Under the pieces are notes generated by a model. It made no database searches. It was not told the origin of the DNA and worked only from the letters and a program-made list of their open reading frames with translations. A DNA stretch of 64,000 bases from Mesostigma viride (taxonomy: Eukaryota > Streptophyta > Mesostigmatophyceae > Mesostigmatales > Mesostigmataceae), in the NCBI GenBank assembly GCA_009746045.1, contig RPFO01001726.1:1-64000 (forward strand). Direction: 5' to 3'. Made by a program: the position numbers and the translations under genes. Shown piece by piece: positions 1 through 13,870 of this stretch (positions within the stretch are counted from its first letter, which is position 1; every line of letters begins with the position of its first letter).

Positions 1-87
1 GATTTCGGCGTCGGATACTTGGAAATTTCGTTACGTTCGTATCGCCAGTGAAATTCTGACAAATTTTATCCTGAACTATTTCGCATC

Positions 88-315
88 ATAACATGACTCC
101 GTTGGGAGATCATCATGTAGCACTGGCTAACATATTCCCTTGCTGGATGGATGGAGGTAGGTGAAGAATTAAACCTTTTTTGACCTTATTTGTCTAATTG
201 TAATTGCCTAGCACAGTCTACCTAGAGGAGGGCCCTGATTGGACAATTGTGGCCATGTACGTAATTATGCTACATGTCGTACATGATCTCCCAACAAGTC
301 ATGTTATAATTTAAT
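88..315. repeat. Fold-back pair of LINE-tail-like sequence inside each macrosatellite unit
   Basis: Positions 88-122 read as the reverse complement of about 270-315, with small gaps. Both arms contain the core AACATGACTCCGTTGGGAGA or its variant with ACTTGTTGGGAGA, followed by ATCATGTAGC-like sequence. The same sequence occurs at 58,020-58,055 as the 3' end of a LINE fragment with a TTTAATTTAA-type tail. The pair is therefore best read as two retroposon tails in opposite orientation, or a fold-back MITE. It recurs near 4,050-4,277, 8,005-8,232 and 11,961-12,188; only the right arm is kept in the partial copy at 16,749. Confidence 0.6.
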
Positions 316-671
316 TTCATTTCAATGCTAGCATGTCTTGTTGCATGCCCTCAAAGCTAAAATTGTTTATCACGTGCAGAGAGAGCCCGCACAATGAATT
401 TCAGCGTACCATTCATTAATTAATTATACCATGCGATATACTTTACAGATATTTCGCTGTCAAATACTTCGAAATTCGGGTACTGCTTTTTGCAAGCCAG
501 CCATAAGGACCAAACACTCCCATGCAAACTCCCATTTTCATCATTAATTAATATTCATTGAGTGGCAATCCTTTCATTCCTTTGTTCACACATGCACCAT
601 CCGTCATTCCCATTATTAAATTGAAAAAATTAAATCATAGCATGACTCCGTGGTGCCCACTATGACTTCAT

Positions 672-2000
672 GGGGGGGGGCTGGCATGCTTGCGTGGTGT
701 GGGGGGGCCTCGCATGCGTGCGTGGGTGTGGGGGGGGCTCGCATGCGTGCGTGGGTGTGGGGGGGAGTGGCATGCATGCGTGGGTGTGGTGGGGGGCTGC
801 CATGCATGCGTGGGGTTAGGGGGGGCTGGCACGCGTGTGTGGGTTCGTGGGGTGGCTGCCATGCGTGCGTGGGTGTGTGGGGTGGCTGGCATGCGTAAGT
901 GGGTGTGGGGGGTGGCATGCGTGCATGGGTTTGTGATGGGCTGGCATGCATGCGTGGGTTTGGGGGGGAGCTGCCATGCACGCATGGGTGTGGGGGGGGA
1001 GTGGCATGCATGCGTGGGTGTGGTGGGGAGCTGCCATGCGTACGTTGGTGACGGGGGTGGCTGGCATGCATAAGTGGGTTGGTGGGGTGGCTGGCATGCA
1101 TGCGTGCATGTGGGGGGGGGCTGGCATGCGTGCGTGGGTGTGGGGGGGCTCGCATGCGTGCGTGGGTGTGTGGGGGGGCTCGCATGCGTGCGTGGGTGTG
1201 GGGGGGGAGTGGCATGCATGCGTGGGTGTGGTGGGGGGCTGCCATGCATGCGTGGGGTTAGGGGGGGGCTGGCACGCGTGTGTGGGTTGGTGGGGTGGCT
1301 GCCATGCGTGCGTGCGTGGGTGTGTGGGGTGGCTGGCATGCGTACGTGGGTGTGGGGGGTGGCTGGCATGCATAAGCGGGTTTGTGATGGGCTGGCATGC
1401 GTGCGTGGGTTGGTGGGGTGGCTGGCATGCATGCGTGCATGTGGGGGGTCGCTGGCATGCATGCGTGGGTTTGTGGGGTAGCTGGCATGCGGGGGTGGGT
1501 GTGGGAGGGGCTGGCATGCATGCGTGGGTGTGGGGGGTGGCTGGCATGCATGCCTGCATGTGGGGTAGGGCTGGCATGCGTGCGTGGGTGTGTGGGGGGC
1601 TGCCATGCGTGTGTCGGGGGGCTGGCATGCGTGGGTGGTTGGCGGGGGGAGTGGCATGCATGCGTGGGTGTGGTGGGGAGCTGCCATGCATGCGTGGTTT
1701 TAAGGGGGGGCTGGCACGCGTGCGTGGGTTCGTGGGGTGGCTGCCATGCGTGCGTGGGTGTGGGGGTGGCTGGCATGCGTAAGTGGCTGTGGGGGTTGCT
1801 GGAATGCATAAGTGGGTTGTGGGGTGGCTGGCATGCGTGCGTGGGTGTGGGGGTGGCTGGCATGCGTGCGTGGATTGGTGGGGTGGCTGGCATGCATGCG
1901 GGCATGTGGGGGGTGGCTGGAATCCATGCGTGGGTTTGTGGGGTATAGCTAACATGTGTGCGTGGGTGTGGGAGGGGCTGGCATGCATGCGTTGGTTGAC
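672..2000 (+). repeat. G-rich minisatellite array, unit 1
   Basis: About 45 imperfect copies of a 28-30 bp unit of the form CTGGCATGCGTGCGTGGGTG followed by TGGGGGGG. Variants replace CTGGC by CTCGC, CTGCC or AGTGG, and GCGTGCGTG by GCATGCGTG. G is strongly confined to the plus strand. Every unit has several GGG runs (G-quadruplex potential) and an alternating purine-pyrimidine stretch (GCATGCATGCGTG, Z-DNA potential). Unit length is not a multiple of three, so the long open frames over it are by-products of the base composition. Confidence 0.95.
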
Positions 2001-3024
2001 ATGCCATGGATGAAAAACACCAAGAAGAGTATATGGCCCCGCTGCCACCAAAAATCACCTGGTTGATCAACCAAGGGGATAGCCTGCACAGTGAGACACA
2101 AACACAGCAGACCCAGCAAAGCAAAATTCAGGTTGTAAGCGAGTGGAGATTACTTTTGACATGCTTGATGAAGAAATATATAACACACCTTCTATTGTCA
2201 CACCTTCTATAAACAAATGGTTGATTGATCACCTTATACACCACGTAAACATGCTACCAGACGCGCTCTTCAGTCCAGTCAAAATCCACGTGCGAAGCAA
2301 GTCAGCTTACGCAGAAAGCACCATGAATGTCAGCGAGTACAGCAGTAAATGACGCCCCAAACCCGTGACCAGGCAAGCATCCAGAGGGGCTTTCACCGCC
2401 CAGTATATTCCAGAAAAAAGCATCACAGATCCTTGGGCAACGGACGTTCACACAGGACATGCGAAGGACCATGAAGATGGCGTCCTGCACGGCTAATCTG
2501 CGTTTTTAAAAACCCTTGCTACGCTATGTCTTTGCTGCGACTAGGTGGATTCGGCGAAATGGAAAGAACGCAACCATGAAAATGCATCAGAAAGAGAGCA
2601 GGTACTACCCCGGTCATCGAAACAAACGCCTCACAATCGGCATCGCCGGTTACGTCCCGTGGCAAAAAATCCAGCGTTCTTTCCAATATGATGCGGCGAC
2701 AGCAGAAGCTCGTTGGCCACACCCCAAGCCTTCCACGAACAGCAAACTGATTTCACTAGGCATCCAATACGTAAAGCAGTTAAGCATGATACTACAATAC
2801 CTAAATCTACAACGACATTCCATTTCCAGGTCGCCATAGCGACACGGACCTCTCCCACGCAGGTATCACTCCGTTGACGCACCTCCAGCTCATAAAATTT
2901 CGCACTTGCTCTTCAAACATAAAATTTTGACGTATAAAACCATGGCTGCGCATTCCCCATCCCAATTTTCTAGCCTACGTTGCCTGCCATCGCCAGCCAG
3001 CACAAGGAAAATTGCTCGCGCAGC
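1990..3024. repeat. ~1 kb core segment of the macrosatellite unit
   Basis: Single-copy within each unit (repeated near 5,945, 9,902 and 13,858) and the only part found elsewhere: an inverted copy lies at 22,813-23,822. It holds a short dyad GGTTGATCAACC near 2,060. Short open frames exist on both strands, but none exceeds 107 codons, none shows a recognisable domain, and the inverted copy does not preserve any of them clearly. It may be a non-autonomous mobile element or a non-coding unit. I could not identify it. Confidence 0.5.
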
Positions 3025-3618
3025 ACGTCACTTTGTTTTTCGCCCCGAGCATGCCGCACGCTTTGCCAATAATTCCCAGTTCCCACTGCCCAGCAAGAAA
3101 AAAGTGGGGGAGGGGGGGCTATCGCTAACTGAAAATTCCGTCTCGTTTGATTCTATTTCCCCTGTTCAGGCGCGAACGTTTCCGTTCAGCACGGCTGAAA
3201 ACGCTTTCCTTCAGAACTGTCATTTCGTCTCGCTTGCTTATCAAATTTGACATCCCACGTCCTGTGCCTTGAAAAGTTTTAGTACAGATATCAGTTCGCG
3301 ACTTTTTGTTTGACGCTTAAAAGAGTCAACGCGCCGTAATGTCCTGAGGCCGCGCGGATTGGCGAGACGCCCCACCTGCCCGCAAAAGTCTGAACATGTT
3401 CAGCGTTTCAGCACCCGTTCAGAATTCCTGAGACTCGATCTCCAAGGTTTGGGGATTTTCTTTGTACTACGCCGACTGGCCATCTCGCTACGGTCCTGGA
3501 CGTCGTCCGCTCCCGCGCTAGGGGGCGCGGGGGACGGCCCCACTTCCGGCCTACGGCCGCGGCCAAAGTTTTCGGGCGTCATAAATCGTAGTTACTAGTA
3601 GGGGACAAGAAAAAAGTG

Positions 3619-3648
3619 GGGGAGGGGGGGCTATCGCCCCCCCTCCCC
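3619..3648. repeat. Perfect G/C hairpin at the end of the macrosatellite unit
   Basis: A 13 bp arm GGGGAGGGGGGGC, a 4 nt loop TATC and the exact complement GCCCCCCCTCCCC. Copies occur near 7,574, 11,531 (one C fewer), 15,488 and 16,396. A half copy (AAAAAAGTGGGGGAGG then G-run, CTATCG, no right arm) occurs about 510 bp earlier at 3,108-3,136. The hairpin could be a structural end of an element, or an origin of the amplification. Function unknown. Confidence 0.85.
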
Positions 3649-4632
3649 GACTTGAGAGGACGTGACTCGCCGCTAGCGGCCCAGAGGCCGATAGTCGACC
3701 TTCTGGGCGCCAACCGCACCGGCCCGCGCGACGCGCCAAGACCCTTCCACGGAGGACGCGCGGGCGGACGATTCCGACCGGGACGAACCGCCGCCGTGCG
3801 CCACGCGCAACGGACCCTTCCCCGTCAACACCGTGGAAGCTCTCCGAGCGTGAGATACTTGGAAATTTCGTCACGTTCGTATCGAAAATGAAATTTCTGA
3901 CAAATTTATCAGCTCGGACTTGACCACAATGAATTTCAGCATACCATTCGATACAACAATGATATTTCGGCGTCGGATACTTGGAAATTTCGTTACGTTC
4001 GTATCGCCAGTGAAATTCTGACAAATTTTATCCTGAACTATTTCGCATCATAACATGACTCCGTTGGGAGATCATCATGTAGCACTGGCTAACATATTCC
4101 CTTGCTGGATGGATGGAGGTAGGTGAAGAATTAAACCTTTTTTGACCTTATTTGTCTAATTGTAATTGCCTAGCACAGTCTACCTAGAGGAGGGCCCTGA
4201 TTGGACAATTGTGGCCATGTACGTAATTATGCTACATGTCGTACATGATCTCCCAACAAGTCATGTTATAATTTAATTTCATTTCAATGCTAGCATGTCT
4301 TGTTGCATGCCCTCAAAGCTAAAATTGTTTATCACGTGCAGAGAGAGCCCGCACAATGAATTTCAGCGTACCATTCATTAATTAATTATACCATGCGATA
4401 TACTTTACAGATATTTCGCTGTCAAATACTTCGAAATTCGGGTACTGCTTTTTGCAAGCCAGCCATAAGGACCAAACACTCCCATGCAAACTCCCATTTT
4501 CATCATTAATTAATATTCATTGAGTGGCAATCCTTTCATTCCTTTGTTCACACATGCACCATCCGTCATTCCCATTATTAAATTGAAAAAATTAAATCAT
4601 AGCATGACTCCGTGGTGCCCACTATGACTTCA

Positions 4633-5957
4633 TGGGGGGGGCTGGCATGCTTGCGTGGGTGTGGGGGGCCTCGCATGCGTGCGTGGGTGTGGGGGGGGCT
4701 CGCATGCGTGCGTGGGTGTGGGGGGGAGTGGCATGCATGCGTGGGTGTGGTGGGGGGCTGCCATGCATGCGTGGGGTTAGGGGGGGGCTGGCACGCGTGT
4801 GTGGGTTCGTGGGGTGGCTGCCATGCGTGCGTGGGTGTGTGGGGTGGCTGGCATGCGTAAGTGGGTGTGGGGGTGGCATGCGTGCATGGGTTTGTGATGG
4901 GCTGGCATGCATGCGTGGGTTTGGGGGGGAGCTGCCATGCACGCATGGGTGTGGGGGGGAGTGGCATGCATGCGTGGGTGTGGTGGGGAGCTGCCATGCG
5001 TACGTTGGTGACGGGGGTGGCTGGCATGCATAAGTGGGTTGGTGGGGTGGCTGGCATGCATGCGTGCATGTGGGGGGGGCTGGCATGCGTGCGTGGGTGT
5101 GTGGGGGGGCTCGCATGCGTGCGTGGGTGTGTGGGGGGGCTCGCATGCGTGCGTGGGTGTGGGGGGGAGTGGCATGCATGCGTGGGTGTGGTGGGGGGCT
5201 GCCATGCATGCGTGGGGTTAGGGGGGGCTGGCACGCGTGTGTGGGTTGGTGGGGTGGCTGCCATGCGTGCGTGGGTGTGTGGGGTGGCTGGCATGCGTAC
5301 GTGGGTGTGGGGGTGGCTGGCATGCATAAGCGGGTTTGTGATGGGCTGGCATGCGTGCGTGGGTTGGTGGGGTGGCTGGCATGCATGCGTGCATGTGGGG
5401 GGTCGCTGGCATGCATGCGTGGGTTTGTGGGGTAGCTGGCATGCGGGGGTGGGTGTGGGAGGGGCTGGCATGCATGCGTGGGTGTGGGGGGTGGCTGGCA
5501 TGCATGCCTGCATGTGGGGTAGGGCTGGCATGCGTGCGTGGGTGTGTGGGGGGCTGCCATGCGTGTGTCGGGGGGCTGGCATGCGTGGGTGGTTGGCGGG
5601 GGGAGTGGCATGCATGCGTGGGTGTGGTGGGGAGCTGCCATGCATGCGTGGTTTTAAGGGGGGGCTGGCACGCGTGCGTGGGTTCGTGGGGTGGCTGCCA
5701 TGCGTGCGTGGGTGTGGGGGGTGGCTGGCATGCGTAAGTGGCTGTGGGGGTTGCTGGAATGCATAAGTGGGTTGTGGGGTGGCTGGCATGCGTGCGTGGG
5801 TGTGGGGGTGGCTGGCATGCGTGCGTGGATTGGTGGGGTGGCTGGCATGCATGCGGGCATGTGGGGGGTGGCTGGAATCCATGCGTGGGTTTGTGGGGTA
5901 TAGCTAACATGTGTGCGTGGGTGTGGGAGGGGCTGGCATGCATGCGTTGGTTGACAT
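4633..5957 (+). repeat. G-rich minisatellite array, unit 2
   Basis: Same variant order as the first array, differing mainly in G-run length and occasional CTCGC/CTGGC swaps. The preserved order of variants shows that the whole 3.96 kb unit was duplicated, rather than each minisatellite expanding on its own. Confidence 0.95.
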
Positions 5958-8587
5958 GCCATGGATGAAAAACACCAAGAAGAGTATATGGCCCCGCTGC
6001 CACCAAAAATCACCTGGTTGATCAACCAAGGGGATAGCCTGCACAGTGAGACACAAACACAGCAGACCCAGCAAAGCAAAATTCAGGTTGTAAGCGAGTG
6101 GAGATTACTTTTGACATGCTTGATGAAGAAATATATAACACACCTTCTATTGTCACACCTTCTATAAACAAATGGTTGATTGATCACCTTATACACCACG
6201 TAAACATGCTACCAGACGCGCTCTTCAGTCCAGTCAAAATCCACGTGCGAAGCAAGTCAGCTTACGCAGAAAGCACCATGAATGTCAGCGAGTACAGCAG
6301 TAAATGACGCCCCAAACCCGTGACCAGGCAAGCATCCAGAGGGGCTTTCACCGCCCAGTATATTCCAGAAAAAAGCATCACAGATCCTTGGGCAACGGAC
6401 GTTCACACAGGACATGCGAAGGACCATGAAGATGGCGTCCTGCACGGCTAATCTGCGTTTTTAAAAACCCTTGCTACGCTATGTCTTTGCTGCGACTAGG
6501 TGGATTCGGCGAAATGGAAAGAACGCAACCATGAAAATGCATCAGAAAGAGAGCAGGTACTACCCCGGTCATCGAAACAAACGCCTCACAATCGGCATCG
6601 CCGGTTACGTCCCGTGGCAAAAAATCCAGCGTTCTTTCCAATATGATGCGGCGACAGCAGAAGCTCGTTGGCCACACCCCAAGCCTTCCACGAACAGCAA
6701 ACTGATTTCACTAGGCATCCAATACGTAAAGCAGTTAAGCATGATACTACAATACCTAAATCTACAACGACATTCCATTTCCAGGTCGCCATAGCGACAC
6801 GGACCTCTCCCACGCAGGTATCACTCCGTTGACGCACCTCCAGCTCATAAAATTTCGCACTTGCTCTTCAAACATAAAATTTTGACGTATAAAACCATGG
6901 CTGCGCATTCCCCATCCCAATTTTCTAGCCTACGTTGCCTGCCATCGCCAGCCAGCACAAGGAAAATTGCTCGCGCAGCACGTCACTTTGTTTTTCGCCC
7001 CGAGCATGCCGCACGCTTTGCCAATAATTCCCAGTTCCCACTGCCCAGCAAGAAAAAAGTGGGGGAGGGGGGGCTATCGCTAACTGAAAATTCCGTCTCG
7101 TTTGATTCTATTTCCCCTGTTCAGGCGCGAACGTTTCCGTTCAGCACGGCTGAAAACGCTTTCCTTCAGAACTGTCATTTCGTCTCGCTTGCTTATCAAA
7201 TTTGACATCCCACGTCCTGTGCCTTGAAAAGTTTTAGTACAGATATCAGTTCGCGACTTTTTGTTTGACGCTTAAAAGAGTCAACGCGCCGTAATGTCCT
7301 GAGGCCGCGCGGATTGGCGAGACGCCCCACCTGCCCGCAAAAGTCTGAACATGTTCAGCGTTTCAGCACCCGTTCAGAATTCCTGAGACTCGATCTCCAA
7401 GGTTTGGGGATTTTCTTTGTACTACGCCGACTGGCCATCTCGCTACGGTCCTGGACGTCGTCCGCTCCCGCGCTAGGGGGCGCGGGGGACGGCCCCACTT
7501 CCGGCCTACGGCCGCGGCCAAAGTTTTCGGGCGTCATAAATCGTAGTTACTAGTAGGGGACAAGAAAAAAGTGGGGGAGGGGGGGCTATCGCCCCCCCTC
7601 CCCGACTTGAGAGGACGTGACTCGCCGCTAGCGGCCCAGAGGCCGATAGTCGACCTTCTGGGCGCCAACCGCACCGGCCCGCGCGACGCGCCAAGACCCT
7701 TCCACGGAGGACGCGCGGGCGGACGATTCCGACCGGGACGAACCGCCGCCGTGCGCCACGCGCAACGGACCCTTCCCCGTCAACACCGTGGAAGCTCTCC
7801 GAGCGTGAGATACTTGGAAATTTCGTCACGTTCGTATCGAAAATGAAATTTCTGACAAATTTATCAGCTCGGACTTGACCACAATGAATTTCAGCATACC
7901 ATTCGATACAACAATGATATTTCGGCGTCGGATACTTGGAAATTTCGTTACGTTCGTATCGCCAGTGAAATTCTGACAAATTTTATCCTGAACTATTTCG
8001 CATCATAACATGACTCCGTTGGGAGATCATCATGTAGCACTGGCTAACATATTCCCTTGCTGGATGGATGGAGGTAGGTGAAGAATTAAACCTTTTTTGA
8101 CCTTATTTGTCTAATTGTAATTGCCTAGCACAGTCTACCTAGAGGAGGGCCCTGATTGGACAATTGTGGCCATGTACGTAATTATGCTACATGTCGTACA
8201 TGATCTCCCAACAAGTCATGTTATAATTTAATTTCATTTCAATGCTAGCATGTCTTGTTGCATGCCCTCAAAGCTAAAATTGTTTATCACGTGCAGAGAG
8301 AGCCCGCACAATGAATTTCAGCGTACCATTCATTAATTAATTATACCATGCGATATACTTTACAGATATTTCGCTGTCAAATACTTCGAAATTCGGGTAC
8401 TGCTTTTTGCAAGCCAGCCATAAGGACCAAACACTCCCATGCAAACTCCCATTTTCATCATTAATTAATATTCATTGAGTGGCAATCCTTTCATTCCTTT
8501 GTTCACACATGCACCATCCGTCATTCCCATTATTAAATTGAAAAAATTAAATCATAGCATGACTCCGTGGTGCCCACTATGACTTCA

Positions 8588-9914
8588 TGGGGGGGGCTGG
8601 CATGCTTGCGTGGGTGTGGGGGGCCTCGCATGCGTGCGTGGGTGTGGGGGGGGCTCGCATGCGTGCGTGGGTGTGGGGGGGAGTGGCATGCATGCGTGGG
8701 TGTGGTGGGGGGCTGCCATGCATGCGTGGGGTTAGGGGGGGGCTGGCACGCGTGTGTGGGTTCGTGGGGTGGCTGCCATGCGTGCGTGGGTGTGTGGGGT
8801 GGCTGGCATGCGTAAGTGGGTGTGGGGGGTGGCATGCGTGCATGGGTTTGTGATGGGCTGGCATGCATGCGTGGGTTTGGGGGGGAGCTGCCATGCACGC
8901 ATGGGTGTGGGGGGGAGTGGCATGCATGCGTGGGTGTGGTGGGGAGCTGCCATGCGTACGTTGGTGACGGGGGTGGCTGGCATGCATAAGTGGGTTGGTG
9001 GGGTGGCTGGCATGCATGCGTGCATGTGGGGGGGGCTGGCATGCGTGCGTGGGTGTGTGGGGGGCTCGCATGCGTGCGTGGGTGTGTGGGGGGGCTCGCA
9101 TGCGTGCGTGGGTGTGGGGGGGAGTGGCATGCATGCGTGGGTGTGGTGGGGGGCTGCCATGCATGCGTGGGGTTAGGGGGGGCTGGCACGCGTGTGTGGG
9201 TTGGTGGGGTGGCTGCCATGCGTGCGTGGGTGTGTGGGGTGGCTGGCATGCGTACGTGGGTGTGGGGGGTGGCTGGCATGCATAAGCGGGTTTGTGATGG
9301 GCTGGCATGCGTGCGTGGGTTGGTGGGGTGGCTGGCATGCATGCGTGCATGTGGGGGGTCGCTGGCATGCATGCGTGGGTTTGTGGGGTAGCTGGCATGC
9401 GGGGGTGGGTGTGGGAGGGGCTGGCATGCATGCGTGGGTGTGGGGGGTGGCTGGCATGCATGCCTGCATGTGGGGTAGGGCTGGCATGCGTGCGTGGGTG
9501 TGTGGGGGGGCTGCCATGCGTGTGTCGGGGGGCTGGCATGCGTGGGTGGTTGGCGGGGGGAGTGGCATGCATGCGTGGGTGTGGTGGGGAGCTGCCATGC
9601 ATGCGTGGTTTTAAGGGGGGGCTGGCACGCGTGCGTGGGTTCGTGGGGTGGCTGCCATGCGTGCGTGGGTGTGGGGGGTGGCTGGCATGCGTAAGTGGCT
9701 GTGGGGGTTGCTGGAATGCATAAGTGGGTTGTGGGGTGGCTGGCATGCGTGCGTGGGTGTGGGGGTGGCTGGCATGCGTGCGTGGATTGGTGGGGTGGCT
9801 GGCATGCATGCGGGCATGTGGGGGGTGGCTGGAATCCATGCGTGGGTTTGTGGGGTATAGCTAACATGTGTGCGTGGGTGTGGGAGGGGCTGGCATGCAT
9901 GCGTTGGTTGACAT
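8588..9914 (+). repeat. G-rich minisatellite array, unit 3
   Basis: Third copy of the array with the same order of variant repeats. Changes against its neighbours are again mostly one-base differences in G-runs. Confidence 0.95.
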
Positions 9915-12542
9915 GCCATGGATGAAAAACACCAAGAAGAGTATATGGCCCCGCTGCCACCAAAAATCACCTGGTTGATCAACCAAGGGGATAGCCTGCA
10001 CAGTGAGACACAAACACAGCAGACCCAGCAAAGCAAAATTCAGGTTGTAAGCGAGTGGAGATTACTTTTGACATGCTTGATGAAGAAATATATAACACAC
10101 CTTCTATTGTCACACCTTCTATAAACAAATGGTTGATTGATCACCTTATACACCACGTAAACATGCTACCAGACGCGCTCTTCAGTCCAGTCAAAATCCA
10201 CGTGCGAAGCAAGTCAGCTTACGCAGAAAGCACCATGAATGTCAGCGAGTACAGCAGTAAATGACGCCCCAAACCCGTGACCAGGCAAGCATCCAGAGGG
10301 GCTTTCACCGCCCAGTATATTCCAGAAAAAAGCATCACAGATCCTTGGGCAACGGACGTTCACACAGGACATGCGAAGGACCATGAAGATGGCGTCCTGC
10401 ACGGCTAATCTGCGTTTTTAAAAACCCTTGCTACGCTATGTCTTTGCTGCGACTAGGTGGATTCGGCGAAATGGAAAGAACGCAACCATGAAAATGCATC
10501 AGAAAGAGAGCAGGTACTACCCCGGTCATCGAAACAAACGCCTCACAATCGGCATCGCCGGTTACGTCCCGTGGCAAAAAATCCAGCGTTCTTTCCAATA
10601 TGATGCGGCGACAGCAGAAGCTCGTTGGCCACACCCCAAGCCTTCCACGAACAGCAAACTGATTTCACTAGGCATCCAATACGTAAAGCAGTTAAGCATG
10701 ATACTACAATACCTAAATCTACAACGACATTCCATTTCCAGGTCGCCATAGCGACACGGACCTCTCCCACGCAGGTATCACTCCGTTGACGCACCTCCAG
10801 CTCATAAAATTTCGCACTTGCTCTTCAAACATAAAATTTTGACGTATAAAACCATGGCTGCGCATTCCCCATCCCAATTTTCTAGCCTACGTTGCCTGCC
10901 ATCGCCAGCCAGCACAAGGAAAATTGCTCGCGCAGCACGTCACTTTGTTTTTCGCCCCGAGCATGCCGCACGCTTTGCCAATAATTCCCAGTTCCCACTG
11001 CCCAGCAAGAAAAAAGTGGGGGAGGGGGGGCTATCGCTAACTGAAAATTCCGTCTCGTTTGATTCTATTTCCCCTGTTCAGGCGCGAACGTTTCCGTTCA
11101 GCACGGCTGAAAACGCTTTCCTTCAGAACTGTCATTTCGTCTCGCTTGCTTATCAAATTTGACATCCCACGTCCTGTGCCTTGAAAAGTTTTAGTACAGA
11201 TATCAGTTCGCGACTTTTTGTTTGACGCTTAAAAGAGTCAACGCGCCGTAATGTCCTGAGGCCGCGCGGATTGGCGAGACGCCCCACCTGCCCGCAAAAG
11301 TCTGAACATGTTCAGCGTTTCAGCACCCGTTCAGAATTCCTGAGACTCGATCTCCAAGGTTTGGGGATTTTCTTTGTACTACGCCGACTGGCCATCTCGC
11401 TACGGTCCTGGACGTCGTCCGCTCCCGCGCTAGGGGGCGCGGGGGACGGCCCCACTTCCGGCCTACGGCCGCGGCCAAAGTTTTCGGGCGTCATAAATCG
11501 TAGTTACTAGTAGGGGACAAGAAAAAAGTGGGGGAGGGGGGGCTATCGCCCCCCTCCCCGACTTGAGAGGACGTGACTCGCCGCTAGCGGCCCAGAGGCC
11601 GATAGTCGACCTTCTGGGCGCCAACCGCACCGGCCCGCGCGACGCGCCAAGACCCTTCCACGGAGGACGCGCGGGCGGACGATTCCGACCGGGACGAACC
11701 GCCGCCGTGCGCCACGCGCAACGGACCCTTCCCCGTCAACACCGTGGAAGCTCTCCGAGCGTGAGATACTTGGAAATTTCGTCACGTTCGTATCGAAAAT
11801 GAAATTTCTGACAAATTTATCAGCTCGGACTTGACCACAATGAATTTCAGCATACCATTCGATACAACAATGATATTTCGGCGTCGGATACTTGGAAATT
11901 TCGTTACGTTCGTATCGCCAGTGAAATTCTGACAAATTTTATCCTGAACTATTTCGCATCATAACATGACTCCGTTGGGAGATCATCATGTAGCACTGGC
12001 TAACATATTCCCTTGCTGGATGGATGGAGGTAGGTGAAGAATTAAACCTTTTTTGACCTTATTTGTCTAATTGTAATTGCCTAGCACAGTCTACCTAGAG
12101 GAGGGCCCTGATTGGACAATTGTGGCCATGTACGTAATTATGCTACATGTCGTACATGATCTCCCAACAAGTCATGTTATAATTTAATTTCATTTCAATG
12201 CTAGCATGTCTTGTTGCATGCCCTCAAAGCTAAAATTGTTTATCACGTGCAGAGAGAGCCCGCACAATGAATTTCAGCGTACCATTCATTAATTAATTAT
12301 ACCATGCGATATACTTTACAGATATTTCGCTGTCAAATACTTCGAAATTCGGGTACTGCTTTTTGCAAGCCAGCCATAAGGACCAAACACTCCCATGCAA
12401 ACTCCCATTTTCATCATTAATTAATATTCATTGAGTGGCAATCCTTTCATTCCTTTGTTCACACATGCACCATCCGTCATTCCCATTATTAAATTGAAAA
12501 AATTAAATCATAGCATGACTCCGTGGTGCCCACTATGACTTC

Positions 12543-13870
12543 ATGGGGGGGGCTGGCATGCTTGCGTGGGTGTGGGGGGGCCTCGCATGCGTGCGTGGGT
12601 GTGGGGGGGGCTCGCATGCGTGCGTGGGTGTGGGGGGGAGTGGCATGCATGCGTGGGTGTGGTGGGGGGCTGCCATGCATGCGTGGGGTTAGGGGGGGCT
12701 GGCACGCGTGTGTGGGTTCGTGGGGTGGCTGCCATGCGTGCGTGGGTGTGTGGGGTGGCTGGCATGCGTAAGTGGGTGTGGGGGGTGGCATGCGTGCATG
12801 GGTTTGTGATGGGCTGGCATGCATGCGTGGGTTTGGGGGGGAGCTGCCATGCACGCATGGGTGTGGGGGGGAGTGGCATGCATGCGTGGGTGTGGTGGGG
12901 AGCTGCCATGCGTACGTTGGTGACGGGGGTGGCTGGCATGCATAAGTGGGTTGGTGGGGTGGCTGGCATGCATGCGTGCATGTGGGGGGGGCTGGCATGC
13001 GTGCGTGGGTGTGTGGGGGGGCTCGCATGCGTGCGTGGGTGTGTGGGGGGCTCGCATGCGTGCGTGGGTGTGGGGGGGAGTGGCATGCATGCGTGGGTGT
13101 GGTGGGGGGCTGCCATGCATGCGTGGGGTTAGGGGGGGCTGGCACGCGTGTGTGGGTTGGTGGGGTGGCTGCCATGCGTGCGTGGGTGTGTGGGGTGGCT
13201 GGCATGCGTACGTGGGTGTGGGGGGTGGCTGGCATGCATAAGCGGGTTTGTGATGGGCTGGCATGCGTGCGTGGGTTGGTGGGGTGGCTGGCATGCATGC
13301 GTGCATGTGGGGGGTCGCTGGCATGCATGCGTGGGTTTGTGGGGTAGCTGGCATGCGGGGGTGGGTGTGGGAGGGGCTGGCATGCATGCGTGGGTGTGGG
13401 GGGTGGCTGGCATGCATGCCTGCATGTGGGGTAGGGCTGGCATGCGTGCGTGGGTGTGTGGGGGGGCTGCCATGCGTGTGTCGGGGGGCTGGCATGCGTG
13501 GGTGGTTGGCGGGGGGAGTGGCATGCATGCGTGGGTGTGGTGGGGAGCTGCCATGCATGCGTGGTTTTAAGGGGGGGCTGGCACGCGTGCGTGGGTTCGT
13601 GGGGTGGCTGCCATGCGTGCGTGGGTGTGGGGGGTGGCTGGCATGCGTAAGTGGCTGTGGGGGTTGCTGGAATGCATAAGTGGGTTGTGGGGTGGCTGGC
13701 ATGCGTGCGTGGGTGTGGGGGTGGCTGGCATGCGTGCGTGGATTGGTGGGGTGGCTGGCATGCATGCGGGCATGTGGGGGGTGGCTGGAATCCATGCGTG
13801 GGTTTGTGGGGTATAGCTAACATGTGTGCGTGGGTGTGGGAGGGGCTGGCATGCATGCGTTGGTTGACAT
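12543..13870 (+). repeat. G-rich minisatellite array, unit 4
   Basis: Fourth copy of the array, the last in an intact 3.96 kb unit. Confidence 0.95.

Noticed and set aside
672-2000. CRISPR-like array
   Set aside because: Repeats are directly adjacent and imperfect with no unique spacers, in an intron-bearing eukaryotic genome.
616-2124. Long His/Pro/Thr-rich (minus) and Trp/Gly/Cys-rich (plus) open frames over the minisatellite, repeated in each unit
   Set aside because: They occur in all frames at once because the G-rich repeat lacks stop codons. The unit is not a multiple of three, and the frames change between copies with G-run length.
2516-2839. 107-residue frame in the satellite core and its antisense partners
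   Set aside because: Not preserved in the diverged inverted copy at 22,813-23,822 and without any domain.
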